A stretch of 64,000 bases of DNA from DATFQI01 sp963831105 (GCA_963831105.1 CAWHOS010000010.1:124001-188000); one strand, 5' to 3'; counted from the first letter of the stretch, positions 17,119 to 24,782 are shown. The notes: generated by a model not told the origin, from the letters alone. Translations and numbers: made by a program.

Positions 17119-18267
17119 ATGGCCCGGATGCGCCGGACCGATCTCGCCCTCACCGCGGTCGCCGTCGCGACGGGCCTCGCCACGCTGGCGCTGCAGCGGT
17201 CGGCCGACGCGGAGCAGTGGCGCGACGTCGACGCGTTCGCCGTCGTGCTCCTCCTGCTGATGACGCTGCCGGTCGCGACCTGCCGGCGCGCGCCGGTGGC
17301 GTCGGCGCTGGTCGCGCTCACCGCGGCCCTGGGCGCCGCCGCGCTCGGCTATCCGCCGACGTCGGGCTGGTTCGCGGCGCTGCTGATCGCCGCGGCCGCC
17401 GTCTACCTGACGGACCGCCGGACCGCGGTGGCGCTCGGCGCGTTCACCCTGGTCGGGGACGTGCTGGCGTCGTTCGCCGCCGCGGATGCGGCGGGTGAGC
17501 CGCTCAGCGCCTTCCAGCTGGTCGCCAACGTCTGCGTGATCGGCGTCCCGCTGCTGCTCGCGGACCTGCTGCGCGAGCAGCAGCGCCTGCTCGTCCGGGT
17601 CCGCGACCAGAGCGCGCGGCTGGCGCAGCTCCGCGCCGCGGAGGCCGGCGAGGCGGCCGCGCTCGAGCGCGTGCGGATCGCCCGGGACGTCCACGACGTG
17701 GTCGGCAACGACCTCAGCGCGATCGCGGTGCAGGCGAGCGCCGGCCGCACGCTCGTGGACGGCGATCCCGAGGACGCGCGGGCGGCCTTCGAGCACATCG
17801 CCGAGATGGCGCGCGACGCGCTTGTACAGACCCGCGCCGCGGTCCGCGGCATGCGCGCGGCGGGCGCGGACGACGGGCCCGGGACGCCCCCCGGCCTCGC
17901 CGACCTCGACACGATGCTCGACGCGGTGCGCGCCTCCGGCGTCGACGTGCGCATCCTGCACCGCCCCGACGAGGGCGCGCTGGCCGCCGACGTCCAGGCG
18001 GCGACGTTCCGGATCATCCAGGAGGCGCTCACCAACGTCGCCCGCTACGCCCGGCCGCCGCGCGCCTCCGTGTCGATCCACCTGACCAACGGCGAGGCGT
18101 TCGTCGACGTCCGCGACGACGGCGCGCACCGCAGCGCTCCCGCCGGCAAGGGCAGCGGCATCCCCGGGATGCGGGAGCGCGCGGCGCTGGTCGGCGGCCG
18201 GCTCGAGGCCGGGCCGAGCCCCGACGGGCTCGGCTGGCGCGTCCACGCGGTGCTGCCCGTGCGATGA
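17119..18267 (+). CDS. sensor histidine kinase (HisKA_3 / NarL-partner type)
   Basis: A 382-residue kinase. The N-terminal 150 residues hold about four to five membrane segments with little outside the membrane; then a coiled linker (EQQRLLVRVRDQSARLAQLRA), the phosphoacceptor box RIARDVHDVVGNDLSAI with His192, and the ATP-binding domain (QEALTNVARYA, GSGIPGMRERAALVGG). GGAGGTGAG precedes ATG 17119. Its stop overlaps the response regulator start by four bases. Likely senses a membrane-related signal and controls the divergent ABC exporter, as intramembrane-sensing kinases next to exporters often do; this is inference. Confidence 0.9.
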   Translation: MARMRRTDLALTAVAVATGLATLALQRSADAEQWRDVDAFAVVLLLLMTLPVATCRRAPVASALVALTAALGAAALGYPPTSGWFAALLIAAAAVYLTDRRTAVALGAFTLVGDVLASFAAADAAGEPLSAFQLVANVCVIGVPLLLADLLREQQRLLVRVRDQSARLAQLRAAEAGEAAALERVRIARDVHDVVGNDLSAIAVQASAGRTLVDGDPEDARAAFEHIAEMARDALVQTRAAVRGMRAAGADDGPGTPPGLADLDTMLDAVRASGVDVRILHRPDEGALAADVQAATFRIIQEALTNVARYARPPRASVSIHLTNGEAFVDVRDDGAHRSAPAGKGSGIPGMRERAALVGGRLEAGPSPDGLGWRVHAVLPVR

Positions 18268-18929
18268 CCGCCACGCGGATCCTGCTCGCGGACGATCAGG
18301 CGGTGGTCCGCCGCGGCCTTCGGACGATCCTCGAGGCGGAGCCCGACTTCGAGGTGGTCGGGGAGGCCGCAGACGGGATCGAGGCGGTCGCGCTCGCGCG
18401 GCGCCGGGACGCCGACCTCGTGGTGATGGACGTCCGCATGCCGCGGATGGACGGCCTGGCGGCGACGCGGCTGCTCGCCCATCCGGCCGCGGGCGCCCCG
18501 ATCGACGTGCTCGTGGTCACGACCTTCGACCACGACGACGTGGTCTTCGCCGCCCTGCGCGCAGGCGCGGCCGGCTTCCTGCTGAAGTCCGCCGAGCCCG
18601 AGGCGCTCGTCGAGGCCGTGCGCACCGTCGCCCGCGGGCAGGGCCTGATCTCGCCCGACGTGACGCGTCGGCTGATCAGCGAGTTCGCCGCCACGTCGTC
18701 GCGGTCGCAGCCCGACCCGCGCCTGGACACGCTCACCCCGCGCGAGCACGACGCGCTGATGCTGATGGCGCGCGGCCTCTCCAACGCCGACATCGCCGCC
18801 GAGCTGGTGCTCGAGTCGAGCACCGTGAAGAAGCACGTCGCCAACGTGCTGTCCAAGCTCGACCTGAGCAGCCGCGCCCAGGCCGTCGTGTTCGCCTACG
18901 AGCACGGCCTCGCCCAGCCCGGACGATGA
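18264..18929 (+). CDS. NarL/LuxR-family response regulator
   Basis: A 221-residue regulator: receiver domain with acidic pair D10-D11, phosphoacceptor D56 (VVMDVRMPRMDG) and the conserved Lys in FLLKSAEP, then a LuxR-type DNA-binding domain (LTPREHDALMLMARGLSNADIAAEL, STVKKHVANVLSKL). Translationally coupled to the kinase. Probable targets are its own operon and the divergent ABC exporter. Confidence 0.93.
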   Translation: MTATRILLADDQAVVRRGLRTILEAEPDFEVVGEAADGIEAVALARRRDADLVVMDVRMPRMDGLAATRLLAHPAAGAPIDVLVVTTFDHDDVVFAALRAGAAGFLLKSAEPEALVEAVRTVARGQGLISPDVTRRLISEFAATSSRSQPDPRLDTLTPREHDALMLMARGLSNADIAAELVLESSTVKKHVANVLSKLDLSSRAQAVVFAYEHGLAQPGR

Positions 18930-18979
18930 ACGGCGAGCGGATGTCACACGCGCGGGGGCGGCGGCGAGTGTAGGGGTGG

Positions 18980-19522
18980 ATGCCCGAATCGACCCACACC
19001 GACGAGGCGCTGCTGCTGTCGGGCGAGCCCGAGGACTTCGGCCGCTTCTACGACCGCTACGTGCGCTCCCTGCTGGCCTACTTCCAGCGCCGCACGCGCG
19101 ACCCCGAGGTGGCCGCCGACCTGACGGCGGAGACGTTCGCGGCGGCGCTGGCGGCGCGGGCGCGCTTCGAGGCGCGGTCGGTGCCGGCGTCGGTGTGGCT
19201 GTTCGCGATCGCGCACCACAAGCTGACCGACTACTACCGGCGCGGCTCGGCCGAGGACCGCATGCGCCGCCGGCTCGGCGTGGAGCGCGTGCCGGTCGGC
19301 GCCGAGGACGCGGACATGATCCGACTGCTGGGCGAGGAGGTCGCGTTCCAGCTCGTCGGCGAGCTGCCGCCCGAGCAGCGCGACGCGGTGCGCGCGCACG
19401 TGCTGGAGGACCGTGACTACGGCGAGATCGCGCGCGAGAGCGTGACGAGCGAGGCGACCGTGCGCAAGCGCGTGAGCCGCGGCCTGAGCGCGCTGCGCGC
19501 GCGGGCAGGAGGAGAGCGATGA
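18980..19522 (+). CDS. ECF RNA polymerase sigma factor
   Basis: A 180-residue sigma factor: region 2 at about residues 14-85 (DFGRFYDRYVRSLLAYFQRR, LTAETFAAALAARARF, SVWLFAIAHHKLTDYYRRG) and region 4 at about 118-172 (LPPEQRDAVRAHVLEDRDYGEIA, TSEATVRKRVSRGLSALRA). The stop overlaps by four bases (ATGA) with the start of the SecD-like membrane gene, the usual layout for an ECF factor and its membrane anti-sigma factor. Confidence 0.9.
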   Translation: MPESTHTDEALLLSGEPEDFGRFYDRYVRSLLAYFQRRTRDPEVAADLTAETFAAALAARARFEARSVPASVWLFAIAHHKLTDYYRRGSAEDRMRRRLGVERVPVGAEDADMIRLLGEEVAFQLVGELPPEQRDAVRAHVLEDRDYGEIARESVTSEATVRKRVSRGLSALRARAGGER

Positions 19523-20652
19523 GCGAGTACATCCCACGCCTGCGCGAGGAGCTGGTGGCCGCGGCCGCCCGCGAGCACGCCGGGCAGCGCCGCCGCGTCG
19601 CGGTGCGCCCGTCCCGCGTGGCGCTGGTCGTCGCGGTCGCGGCGGTGGCCGCCACCTTCGTGCTCGCCGTGAGCGCGATCGAGGTCGCCGACGACCAGCA
19701 GCCGGTCGGCACGCTGCCGTCCGGGATGGCGCTGTCCTATCGCGTCGCGCCGGCGCCCGGCGACGACGGCGCCGCGCTGGCCGAGCGCGCGGGTGAGTTG
19801 CTGCGGGCCAGGATCGCCGCGGCCGGGATCGCGGACGCCCAGGTGACCGTCTCGGGCGACCGGATCGGCGTCGACGCCGACAGCGCCGACCGCGCGCCGA
19901 TCGCGGCACTGGCCGCTCCCGGCGTGCTGGGGATCTACGACTGGGAGGCGAGCGTGCTCGGCCCCGACGGGCGCCCGGCGCCCGATGACGAGAGCGTGAC
20001 GGGCGGTCCGGGTGCCGGCCAGGAGGCCTCGGTGTCGCGCTACGAGGCGGTCATGCGCGCCGCGAAGGCGCAGGGAACCCAGGGTGCCCCCGTGTTCTGG
20101 CTCGTCGACGACGGCGCGCGCGAGGTGCTCGCGGGCCCGCAGTCGTCGCGCGCCGCGCTGACCGGCGGCGCTCCGGCGCCCGAGGGCGCGCGCGTGGCCG
20201 AGGTCCCGGGCGGCGTCCGCGTGGTGCAGGCGGAGCGGACGGGGCCCGGCGGCTGGTACGCGTTGGACGACGGCGCGGCGCTCGGCAACGCGGACATCGC
20301 AGACGCGCGCGCGGCGCGTGACCCGGTGACCCAGGACCCCGCCGTCGTCTTCGACTTCACGCCCGCGGGCCAGCGGACGTTCAGCGAGCTCACGCGCGAG
20401 ATCGCCCAGCGCGGTGCGGATCGGCAGCGGCCGGGCGAGGATGCGATCCGCGCGGCCCAGCACCTCGCGATGGTGCTCGACGACCGGCTGGTCTCCGTGC
20501 CGTTCATCAACTTCCAGGACGCCCCGGACGGGATCGACGGACGGACCGGCGCGCAGATCCAGGGCAGCCTCTCGGGGCAGCGCGCGGAGCAGATCGCGAT
20601 CATGCTGAACACCGGGCCGATGCCCGTCGCGCTGGAGCCGCAGTCGCCCTAG
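19519..20652 (+). CDS. membrane protein with SecD P1-like extracytoplasmic domain, candidate anti-sigma factor
   Basis: A 377-residue protein: about 32 cytoplasmic residues, one membrane helix (residues 33-53, VALVVAVAAVAATFVLAVSAI), and a large outside domain. That domain matches the first extracytoplasmic region of SecD: GMALSYRVAP, LRARIAAAGIADAQVTVSGDRIGV, then FTPAGQRTFSELTREIAQRG, LAMVLDDRLVSVPFIN, QIQGSLSGQRAEQIAIMLNTG. The six-helix translocase part of SecD is absent, so it cannot act as a translocase subunit by itself. Coupling to the ECF gene suggests it holds the sigma factor at the membrane and senses an envelope or secretion signal. No HxxxCxxC zinc anti-sigma motif is seen in the short N-terminal tail. 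Confidence 0.75.
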   Translation: MSEYIPRLREELVAAAAREHAGQRRRVAVRPSRVALVVAVAAVAATFVLAVSAIEVADDQQPVGTLPSGMALSYRVAPAPGDDGAALAERAGELLRARIAAAGIADAQVTVSGDRIGVDADSADRAPIAALAAPGVLGIYDWEASVLGPDGRPAPDDESVTGGPGAGQEASVSRYEAVMRAAKAQGTQGAPVFWLVDDGAREVLAGPQSSRAALTGGAPAPEGARVAEVPGGVRVVQAERTGPGGWYALDDGAALGNADIADARAARDPVTQDPAVVFDFTPAGQRTFSELTREIAQRGADRQRPGEDAIRAAQHLAMVLDDRLVSVPFINFQDAPDGIDGRTGAQIQGSLSGQRAEQIAIMLNTGPMPVALEPQSP

Positions 20653-20662
20653 GCCGCCGCCG

Positions 20663-21112
20663 TCAGGCGGTCCTGAGCGCCAGCTCGAACCAGACCGTCG
20701 TACCGTCGCCGTCGGTGCTGCCCCAGCGCGAGGCCGCGGTGTCGACCATGTTCAGCCCCATGCCGTTGAGCGGCATCGGGGCGCGGCGTGTCACGGATTG
20801 GTTGCGGCCGGCGTCGGCGATCTCGAACCAGAGCAGGGCGTCCGTCCAGCCGGAGCTGATCGTGATCGGGTCGTCCGCGGCGATGCCGGCGTGCTGGACG
20901 CTGTTGGCGACCAGCTCGGAGACGAGCAGCTGAGCGTCCTGGCGGACGCCGCGCGCCACGGACGAGGGCATCCAGCTCTTGATCGCCGCGCGCGCCAGCT
21001 GCGGCGCGTCGGCGTTGGCGGGCACACTGGTCCGTCCGAGATCCACGGAGCCTGGCGCGCCGCTGGGCGAGCGGCCACTTCCTGCTGGCCCGTAAGGAAC
21101 CTCGGGGATCAC
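20663..21112 (-). CDS. RsbW-like ATP-binding regulatory protein
   Basis: A 149-residue single HATPase domain (PF13581 type) with N-box RQDAQLLVSELVANSVQHAG, a G1-like stretch WFEIADAG and GMGLNMVDTAASRWG for the ATP lid. Such proteins act as anti-sigma switch kinases or related regulators. Start GTG 21112 has GAGAGG seven bases upstream. It is convergent with the SecD-like gene and divergent from the ArsR operon; its partner proteins are not in the window. Confidence 0.85.
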   Translation of the reverse strand: MIPEVPYGPAGSGRSPSGAPGSVDLGRTSVPANADAPQLARAAIKSWMPSSVARGVRQDAQLLVSELVANSVQHAGIAADDPITISSGWTDALLWFEIADAGRNQSVTRRAPMPLNGMGLNMVDTAASRWGSTDGDGTTVWFELALRTA

Positions 21113-21175
21113 GATGGCCTCTCGATCGGGCGGTCACCAGCGAGCCTACCCGATGCGGACCCGGCCGACCAGGTA

Positions 21176-21239
21176 ATTCTCAACCGAGTGGTTGACAATT
21201 GTCCGGGGCACGGTTATTCTCAACCACATGGTTGAGAAT
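21176..21239 (+). promoter_or_regulatory. arsR promoter with two operator palindromes, leaderless start
   Basis: A near-ideal promoter, TTGACA (21192-21197), 17 bases, TATTCT (21215-21220), places transcription at about 21227, so the ATG at 21228 would be at the very 5' end. Two 24-base palindromes overlap it: ATTCTCAACC/GGTTGACAAT (21176-21199, one mismatch) across the -35, and ATTCTCAACCA/TGGTTGAGAAT (21216-21239, perfect) across the -10 and start codon, centres 40 bases apart. This is the expected site for autorepression by the ArsR protein. Confidence 0.8.
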
Positions 21240-21563
21240 CCCATGGCGCTCGACGAGGTCTTCCACGCGCTTGCGAGCGAGCCGCGCCGGCGGATGCTCA
21301 ACGCTCTCGCCGAGGGCGAGCGCACGGTCGGCGACCTCGCCGGCCCGTTCGAGATGTCGCTCGCCGCCGTCTCCAAGCACCTGAAGGTGCTCGAGGGGGC
21401 AAGTCTGGTCGAGCGGCGGCCGCAGGGCCGCACGACGATCTGCCGCCTGACGCCCGGCCCGCTGGCCGGGGCGCACGAGTGGGTCGCGTTCTACGAGCGC
21501 TTCTGGACCGAGCGCCTCGACGCCCTCGAGGCCATGTTCGCCGACAAGGAGGAGACGACGTGA
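21228..21563 (+). CDS. ArsR-family winged-helix repressor
   Basis: A 111-residue regulator with the ArsR fold: EVFHALASEPRRRMLNALAEGERTVGDLA and the recognition helix MSLAAVSKHLKVLEGASLV. No metal-binding cysteines are seen, and the gene is followed by an SRPBCC-domain gene, so this belongs to the SdpR-like ArsR group that pairs with such proteins. The start is set at ATG 21228 because the promoter puts transcription there and the operator covers it; a longer frame begins upstream inside the promoter. It overlaps the next gene by four bases. Confidence 0.88.
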   Translation: MVENPMALDEVFHALASEPRRRMLNALAEGERTVGDLAGPFEMSLAAVSKHLKVLEGASLVERRPQGRTTICRLTPGPLAGAHEWVAFYERFWTERLDALEAMFADKEETT

Positions 21564-22012
21564 CCGAGTTCGCCGTCGACCTGACCCGCACGATCCCCGG
21601 CCCGCGCGAGGAGGTCTACCGCGCGTTCCTGGACCCCGACGTGCTGCAGCGCTGGTTCTGCCCTGGCGAGTTCGCGGTGGTGACCGCGTCCGTCGACGAG
21701 CACGTCGGCGGCCGCCACGTCGTCGAGATGCTCGCGCCCGACGGGATGCGGCTCGCGTTCGAGAGTGTGATCCGCGACCTCGTCGAGAACGAGCGGATCG
21801 TCCTCGACTTCGCCTTCGTCGGGCCCGAGCCGCGGGAGCGCGAGGACACGCTGCTCACCGTGACGCTCAGCGACGCCCCGGGCGGCGGGACCGACGTGCG
21901 CTTCGAGCATGAGCGGATCACGCTCGCGCCCCCCAACTTCGACCGGCCCGGCGTCAACGCCGGGTGGACCAGCGTCCTCGACAAGCTCGAGGCGCTCTAC
22001 CGAAGGAGCTGA
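21560..22012 (+). CDS. SRPBCC (AHSA1-like) domain protein
   Basis: A 150-residue START-like domain (DLTRTIPGPREEVYRAFLDPDVLQRWFCPGE, GPEPREREDTLLTVTL, NAGWTSVLDKLEALY). These proteins bind small hydrophobic ligands in a helix-grip cavity and are very often encoded next to ArsR regulators. GTG 21560 overlaps the arsR stop, indicating translational coupling; ligand unknown. Confidence 0.85.
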   Translation: MTEFAVDLTRTIPGPREEVYRAFLDPDVLQRWFCPGEFAVVTASVDEHVGGRHVVEMLAPDGMRLAFESVIRDLVENERIVLDFAFVGPEPREREDTLLTVTLSDAPGGGTDVRFEHERITLAPPNFDRPGVNAGWTSVLDKLEALYRRS

Positions 22013-22016
22013 ACAC

Positions 22017-22709
22017 ATGCATCGCACCGGAACCCGAGACGAGTGGCGCGAGGAGCGCATGGAGCTGCTCGCCCGCGAGAAGGAGCTCACGCGGATGTCG
22101 GACGAGATCGCCCGCGAGCGGCAGGCGCTGCCGTGGGTGGAGGTCTCCAAGGAGTACGTCTTCGACACGCCGGACGGGCGGAGGACGCTCGCCGAGCTCT
22201 TCGACGGCCGCTCGCAGCTGGTCATGTACCACTTCATGCTCCCGCCGGGGGCGGAGGAGGTCTGCGCGAGCTGCTCGTCGATCGCCGACGGCGTCAACGG
22301 CCCGCACGAGCATCTCGAGCATCACGACGTGATGTTCACCGCGGTCTCGCGCGCGCCGCTCGAGGAGATCGAGGCCTACCGCTCGCGGATGGGCTGGTCG
22401 TTCCGCTGGGCGTCGTCCTACGAGAGCGACTTCAACTTCGACTTCCTCGTGTCGTCGACCGAGGAGCGGCCGCTGGCGGAGTACAACTTCCGCGCGATCC
22501 CGGACGGCGAGCGCTTCGTCGGCGAGCGGCCCGGCGTCAGCGCGTTCGCGCTCGTGGACGGCAAGGTGTTCCACACCTACTCGGCCTACGAGCGCGGCGT
22601 CGACGCGATCTGGGGCGTGTACCCGTGGCTCGACCGCGCGCCCAAGGGCCGCAACGAGGACGGCTACTGGCACCGCCGCCGCGGCGAGTACGAGGCGGTG
22701 ACCGCGTGA
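22017..22709 (+). CDS. DUF899 thioredoxin-like protein
   Basis: A 230-residue cytoplasmic protein of the DUF899 family, a thioredoxin-fold group: RTGTRDEWREERMELLAREKELTR, then LPWVEVSKEYVFDTPDGRRTLAELF, QLVMYHFMLPP, CASCSSIADGVNG (with a CxxC in the thioredoxin-like position) and YWHRRRGEY at the end. AAGGAG precedes ATG 22017. It is the third gene of the ArsR operon, and a small coupled gene follows it. Catalytic role not established for the family. Confidence 0.88.
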   Translation: MHRTGTRDEWREERMELLAREKELTRMSDEIARERQALPWVEVSKEYVFDTPDGRRTLAELFDGRSQLVMYHFMLPPGAEEVCASCSSIADGVNGPHEHLEHHDVMFTAVSRAPLEEIEAYRSRMGWSFRWASSYESDFNFDFLVSSTEERPLAEYNFRAIPDGERFVGERPGVSAFALVDGKVFHTYSAYERGVDAIWGVYPWLDRAPKGRNEDGYWHRRRGEYEAVTA

Positions 22710-22828
22710 TCGCCCACGTCGGGCCGCTGCCGGTCGAGGAGATGCTCCCGGCGGCGGCCGGCGCCGGCTCCGCGCTGCTGGTGGCGCGGAGCTGGCTCTG
22801 GCTGCGGCTCCGGCGCGGCCGGGACTGA
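22706..22828 (+). CDS. 40-residue small membrane-type protein downstream of DUF899 gene
   Basis: GTG 22706 overlaps the DUF899 stop by four bases and opens a 40-residue frame: an amphipathic start (IAHVGPLPVEEMLPA), a hydrophobic core (AGAGSALLVARSWLWL) and a basic end (RLRRGRD). Coupling, composition and tight fit before the next gene support a real small protein; similar tiny proteins often follow DUF899 genes, as I recall. Function unknown. Confidence 0.55.
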   Translation: MIAHVGPLPVEEMLPAAAGAGSALLVARSWLWLRLRRGRD

Positions 22829-22829
22829 C

Positions 22830-23039
22830 TCAGTCCTCGAGCCGGAAGCCGATCTTGAGCGTCACCTGGTAGTGGGCGACGCTGCCGCCCTCCACGTGGC
22901 CGCGGACGGAGGTGACCTCGAACCAGTCGATGTTGCGCAGCGTCTCCGACGCCTTGCCGATCGCGCGGTCGATGGCCTGCTTGACGCCGTCGGGCGAGGA
23001 GCCGGTGATCTCGACGGACTTGTAAACGTGATCGCTCAT
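22830..23039 (-). CDS. dodecin flavin-binding protein
   Basis: A 69-residue protein with the dodecin pattern: HVYKSVEITGSSPDGVKQAI, ASETLRNIDWFEVTSVRGHVE, VAHYQVTLKIGFRLED. Dodecins are about 70 residues, form dodecamers and store or buffer riboflavin/FMN; the tryptophan in NIDWFEV is the flavin-stacking residue. ATG 23039 gives the family length, although the frame is open 27 bases further upstream. Convergent with the ArsR operon. Confidence 0.92.
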   Translation of the reverse strand: MSDHVYKSVEITGSSPDGVKQAIDRAIGKASETLRNIDWFEVTSVRGHVEGGSVAHYQVTLKIGFRLED

Positions 23040-23062
23040 CCGGGGAGTATCTCCGGGAGCGG

Positions 23063-23716
23063 TCACAGGAGGTAGCCGGCCCCGGGCACGGTGTGCACGA
23101 CGGCCGGCTCGCCGAGCTTGCGCCGCAGCTTCATCACCGTCATCCGCACGGTGTTGGTGAACGGGTCCACGTTCGCGTCCCAGACGGCCTCGAGCAGCTG
23201 CTCGGGAGTGACGACGGCGCCATCGGCGCGCAGCAGCGTCTCCAGCACCCCGAACTCCTTCGGCGAGAGCCGGAGGTCGCGACCGGCGCGCGCCGCGGTG
23301 CGCCGGGCCGGGTCGAGCTCGACGTCGCCGTGCCGCAGCACCGGCGGCCGCGCCGCGCCCGCGCGCCGGCTGAGCGCGTGCACGCGCGCGACGAGCTCCG
23401 CGAAGCGGAACGGCTTGCCGAGGTAGTCGTCCGCGCCGAGCGCGAGCCCGTCGACCAGGTCGTCGGTCGTCCGCGCGGCCGTCAGCATCAGGATCTTCAG
23501 CTCCGGCTGCTCGCGCCGCAGCGTCCGGCAGACCTCGTCGCCGTGGACCTCGGGGAGGTCGCGGTCGAGCAGCAGCACGTCATAGGGGTAGACCCGCGCG
23601 TGGTAGAGCGCGGAGGCCCCGTCCGGGGCGACGTCGACGGCCGCGCCCTGACCGCGCAGCCCCCGCGCCACGGCGGCAGCGACCCGCGGCTCGTCCTCGG
23701 CGACCAGGACCCGCAT
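23063..23716 (-). CDS. OmpR-family response regulator
   Basis: A 217-residue regulator: receiver with E7-D8, phosphoacceptor D51 (YDVLLLDRDLPE), the switch Lys in DDYLGKPFRF, then a winged-helix domain (LSPKEFGVLETLLRADGAVVTPEQLLEAVWD, NTVRMTVMKLRRKLGEP, VPGAGYLL). GGGAGC precedes ATG 23716. The frame is open upstream into a signal-peptide-like stretch that is not part of the family. No histidine kinase gene is adjacent, so it is an orphan in this window. Confidence 0.9.
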   Translation of the reverse strand: MRVLVAEDEPRVAAAVARGLRGQGAAVDVAPDGASALYHARVYPYDVLLLDRDLPEVHGDEVCRTLRREQPELKILMLTAARTTDDLVDGLALGADDYLGKPFRFAELVARVHALSRRAGAARPPVLRHGDVELDPARRTAARAGRDLRLSPKEFGVLETLLRADGAVVTPEQLLEAVWDANVDPFTNTVRMTVMKLRRKLGEPAVVHTVPGAGYLL

Positions 23717-23911
23717 CAGAGCTCCCGGTGCGGGTGGCGGTGATGGGCGGTCGCGGTCGCTGCACCGTGCGCGCGTCCGGCGCGGCGCGGGCGCGGGCTC
23801 CGCCTGCAGGTCGCGGTCGACGGACGCCACCCCGCCGACCGACCAGCCGAGCAGCGCGGCGCCGCACAGCGCCAGCGCGAGGGGTGGGCGCAGGAGGCGG
23901 GGCAGGGCCAT
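23717..23911 (-). CDS. possible small secreted protein preceding the response regulator
   Basis: ATG 23911 starts a signal-peptide-like sequence (LLRPPLALALCGAALLGWSVGG) followed by about 40 residues. In one frame it runs straight into the response regulator; in the other it ends with a His-rich tail (TAHHRHPHREL) and a TGA that overlaps the regulator ATG. A single-base frameshift, common in this window, would join the signal peptide to that tail. Weakly supported. Confidence 0.3.
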
Positions 23912-23990
23912 GCGGGGAGTGAACGCGGCGTGGTCAAGAGCCGCCTAAGACGAGCCTGGGGATTCGCTGAGAGGCCGGGGGCGCGGCGCC

Positions 23991-24153
23991 GGCGGACGTC
24001 AACGGCTCTGGGTGGGGAAGGTGGGGGGAACCACCCGGGGCTTTGAGTCGCGAGTTGTTCAGCCTCAGACTGAACAATTCGCGGCTCGACGCTCGGAGTG
24101 GCCGCCGCGGGCGGCTCCCTCACCTCCCTACCCGGCCGCCGTTGACGTTCGCC
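23991..24153. repeat. palindromic intergenic element A with inverted ends
   Basis: The 317-base gap between 23911 and 24229 holds an element with inverted ends: GGCGGACGTCAACGGC at 23991-24006 and its near-exact reverse complement at 24138-24153 (15 of 16 match), each continuing inward into a GGGTRGGG-rich arm. A hairpin (24045-24087) lies in the middle. The right arm (24105-24160, reverse strand) matches the left arm of the element at 59100 over about 50 bases. It lies between divergent genes, so it is not simply a terminator. No ORF of note lies inside. Confidence 0.6.
24045..24087. repeat. TTGTTC hairpin, member of a small repeat family
   Basis: An 18-base imperfect stem (24045-24062 with 24070-24087) and a CCTCAGA loop. 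The stem end TTGTTCAG/CTGAACAA and the CTCA loop recur in the perfect hairpin at 45841-45883 (TTGTTCGG/CCGAACAA) and, more distantly, at 25358-25403. Function unknown. Confidence 0.55.
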
Positions 24154-24228
24154 GGCGCCGCCGTTACCTCGACGTGACGGCGAGGCGGCCATGGTCGGGG
24201 TTCCATCCCAACCCAAGGAGGGACTCGA

Positions 24229-24564
24229 GTGGAAGACAACACCCGAGCGGCGCCGCGGTTGATGACCGTCGCCGCCATCGCGCTGGTCGCCCTGGCGTTC
24301 GCGGCGTTCGCCTGGATGTCGGGCGACGACGTGGCCGGCGCCGCCGGCACGAGCGGCGGCGGCTCGAACACGAGCGGCCAGCTGCAGCCGATCCAGGAGC
24401 AGGACGGTCAGGCCGCGCCCGACGGCGCCGCCCCTGATCGCGATCGCGACGGCCATCCCTGCCCCGAGGAGCAGGGCGGCTCCGGGTCGGGCTCGGACTC
24501 GGGCTCCGGCTCGTCCGGTCAGCAGGACGCGCCGAGCACGGCGACGCCCGACACCGAGCTCTAG
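24229..24564 (+). CDS. small single-pass membrane or secreted protein, unknown function
   Basis: A 111-residue protein starting at GTG 24229 with AAGGAGGG six bases before it. Residues 12-31 are a membrane helix or uncleaved signal (LMTVAAIALVALAFAAFAWM); the remainder is low-complexity, rich in Gly, Ser, Gln and Asp (DRDRDGHPCPEE, GSGSGSDSGSGSSG). No domain recognised. Its TAG stop shares the CTAG at 24561-24564 with the stop of the opposing gene. Confidence 0.65.
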   Translation: MEDNTRAAPRLMTVAAIALVALAFAAFAWMSGDDVAGAAGTSGGGSNTSGQLQPIQEQDGQAAPDGAAPDRDRDGHPCPEEQGGSGSGSDSGSGSSGQQDAPSTATPDTEL

Positions 24565-24782
24565 TGAACGCGAGCCGGCACGCCGCCCGGGTTCCCCGGG
24601 CGGCGGTCGAGCTCCGCCAGCGCGCGCGTGACGCTCTCCGGCAGCGTGCGGACCGGCCGGCCGCCGAGGATCTCCGCGAACAGGTCCGGCGCCGATCCCT
24701 GCTCGCGCCGCCGCGCCGCGGCCGCCAGCAGCACCGGGCAGCCGGCGCAGCGGGGCGTCGAGCGGCAGCACGTGCGCTTCAC
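24561..24782 (-). CDS. 73-residue Cys-rich small protein next to ferritin
   Basis: Starting at GTG 24782 with GGGAGC upstream, the protein opens KRTCCRSTPRCAGCPVLLAAAARR, a compact CC-x6-C-x2-C cluster that could bind zinc or an iron-sulfur cluster, followed by a helical tail (LFAEILGGRPVRTLPESVTRALAELD). Similar short cysteine-cluster proteins are common in actinobacteria but unnamed. It is divergent from the ferritin gene (65 bases apart), so the two share a regulatory region. A longer start at 24830 would run into the ferritin leader. Confidence 0.6.
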   Translation of the reverse strand: MKRTCCRSTPRCAGCPVLLAAAARRREQGSAPDLFAEILGGRPVRTLPESVTRALAELDRRPGNPGGVPARVH

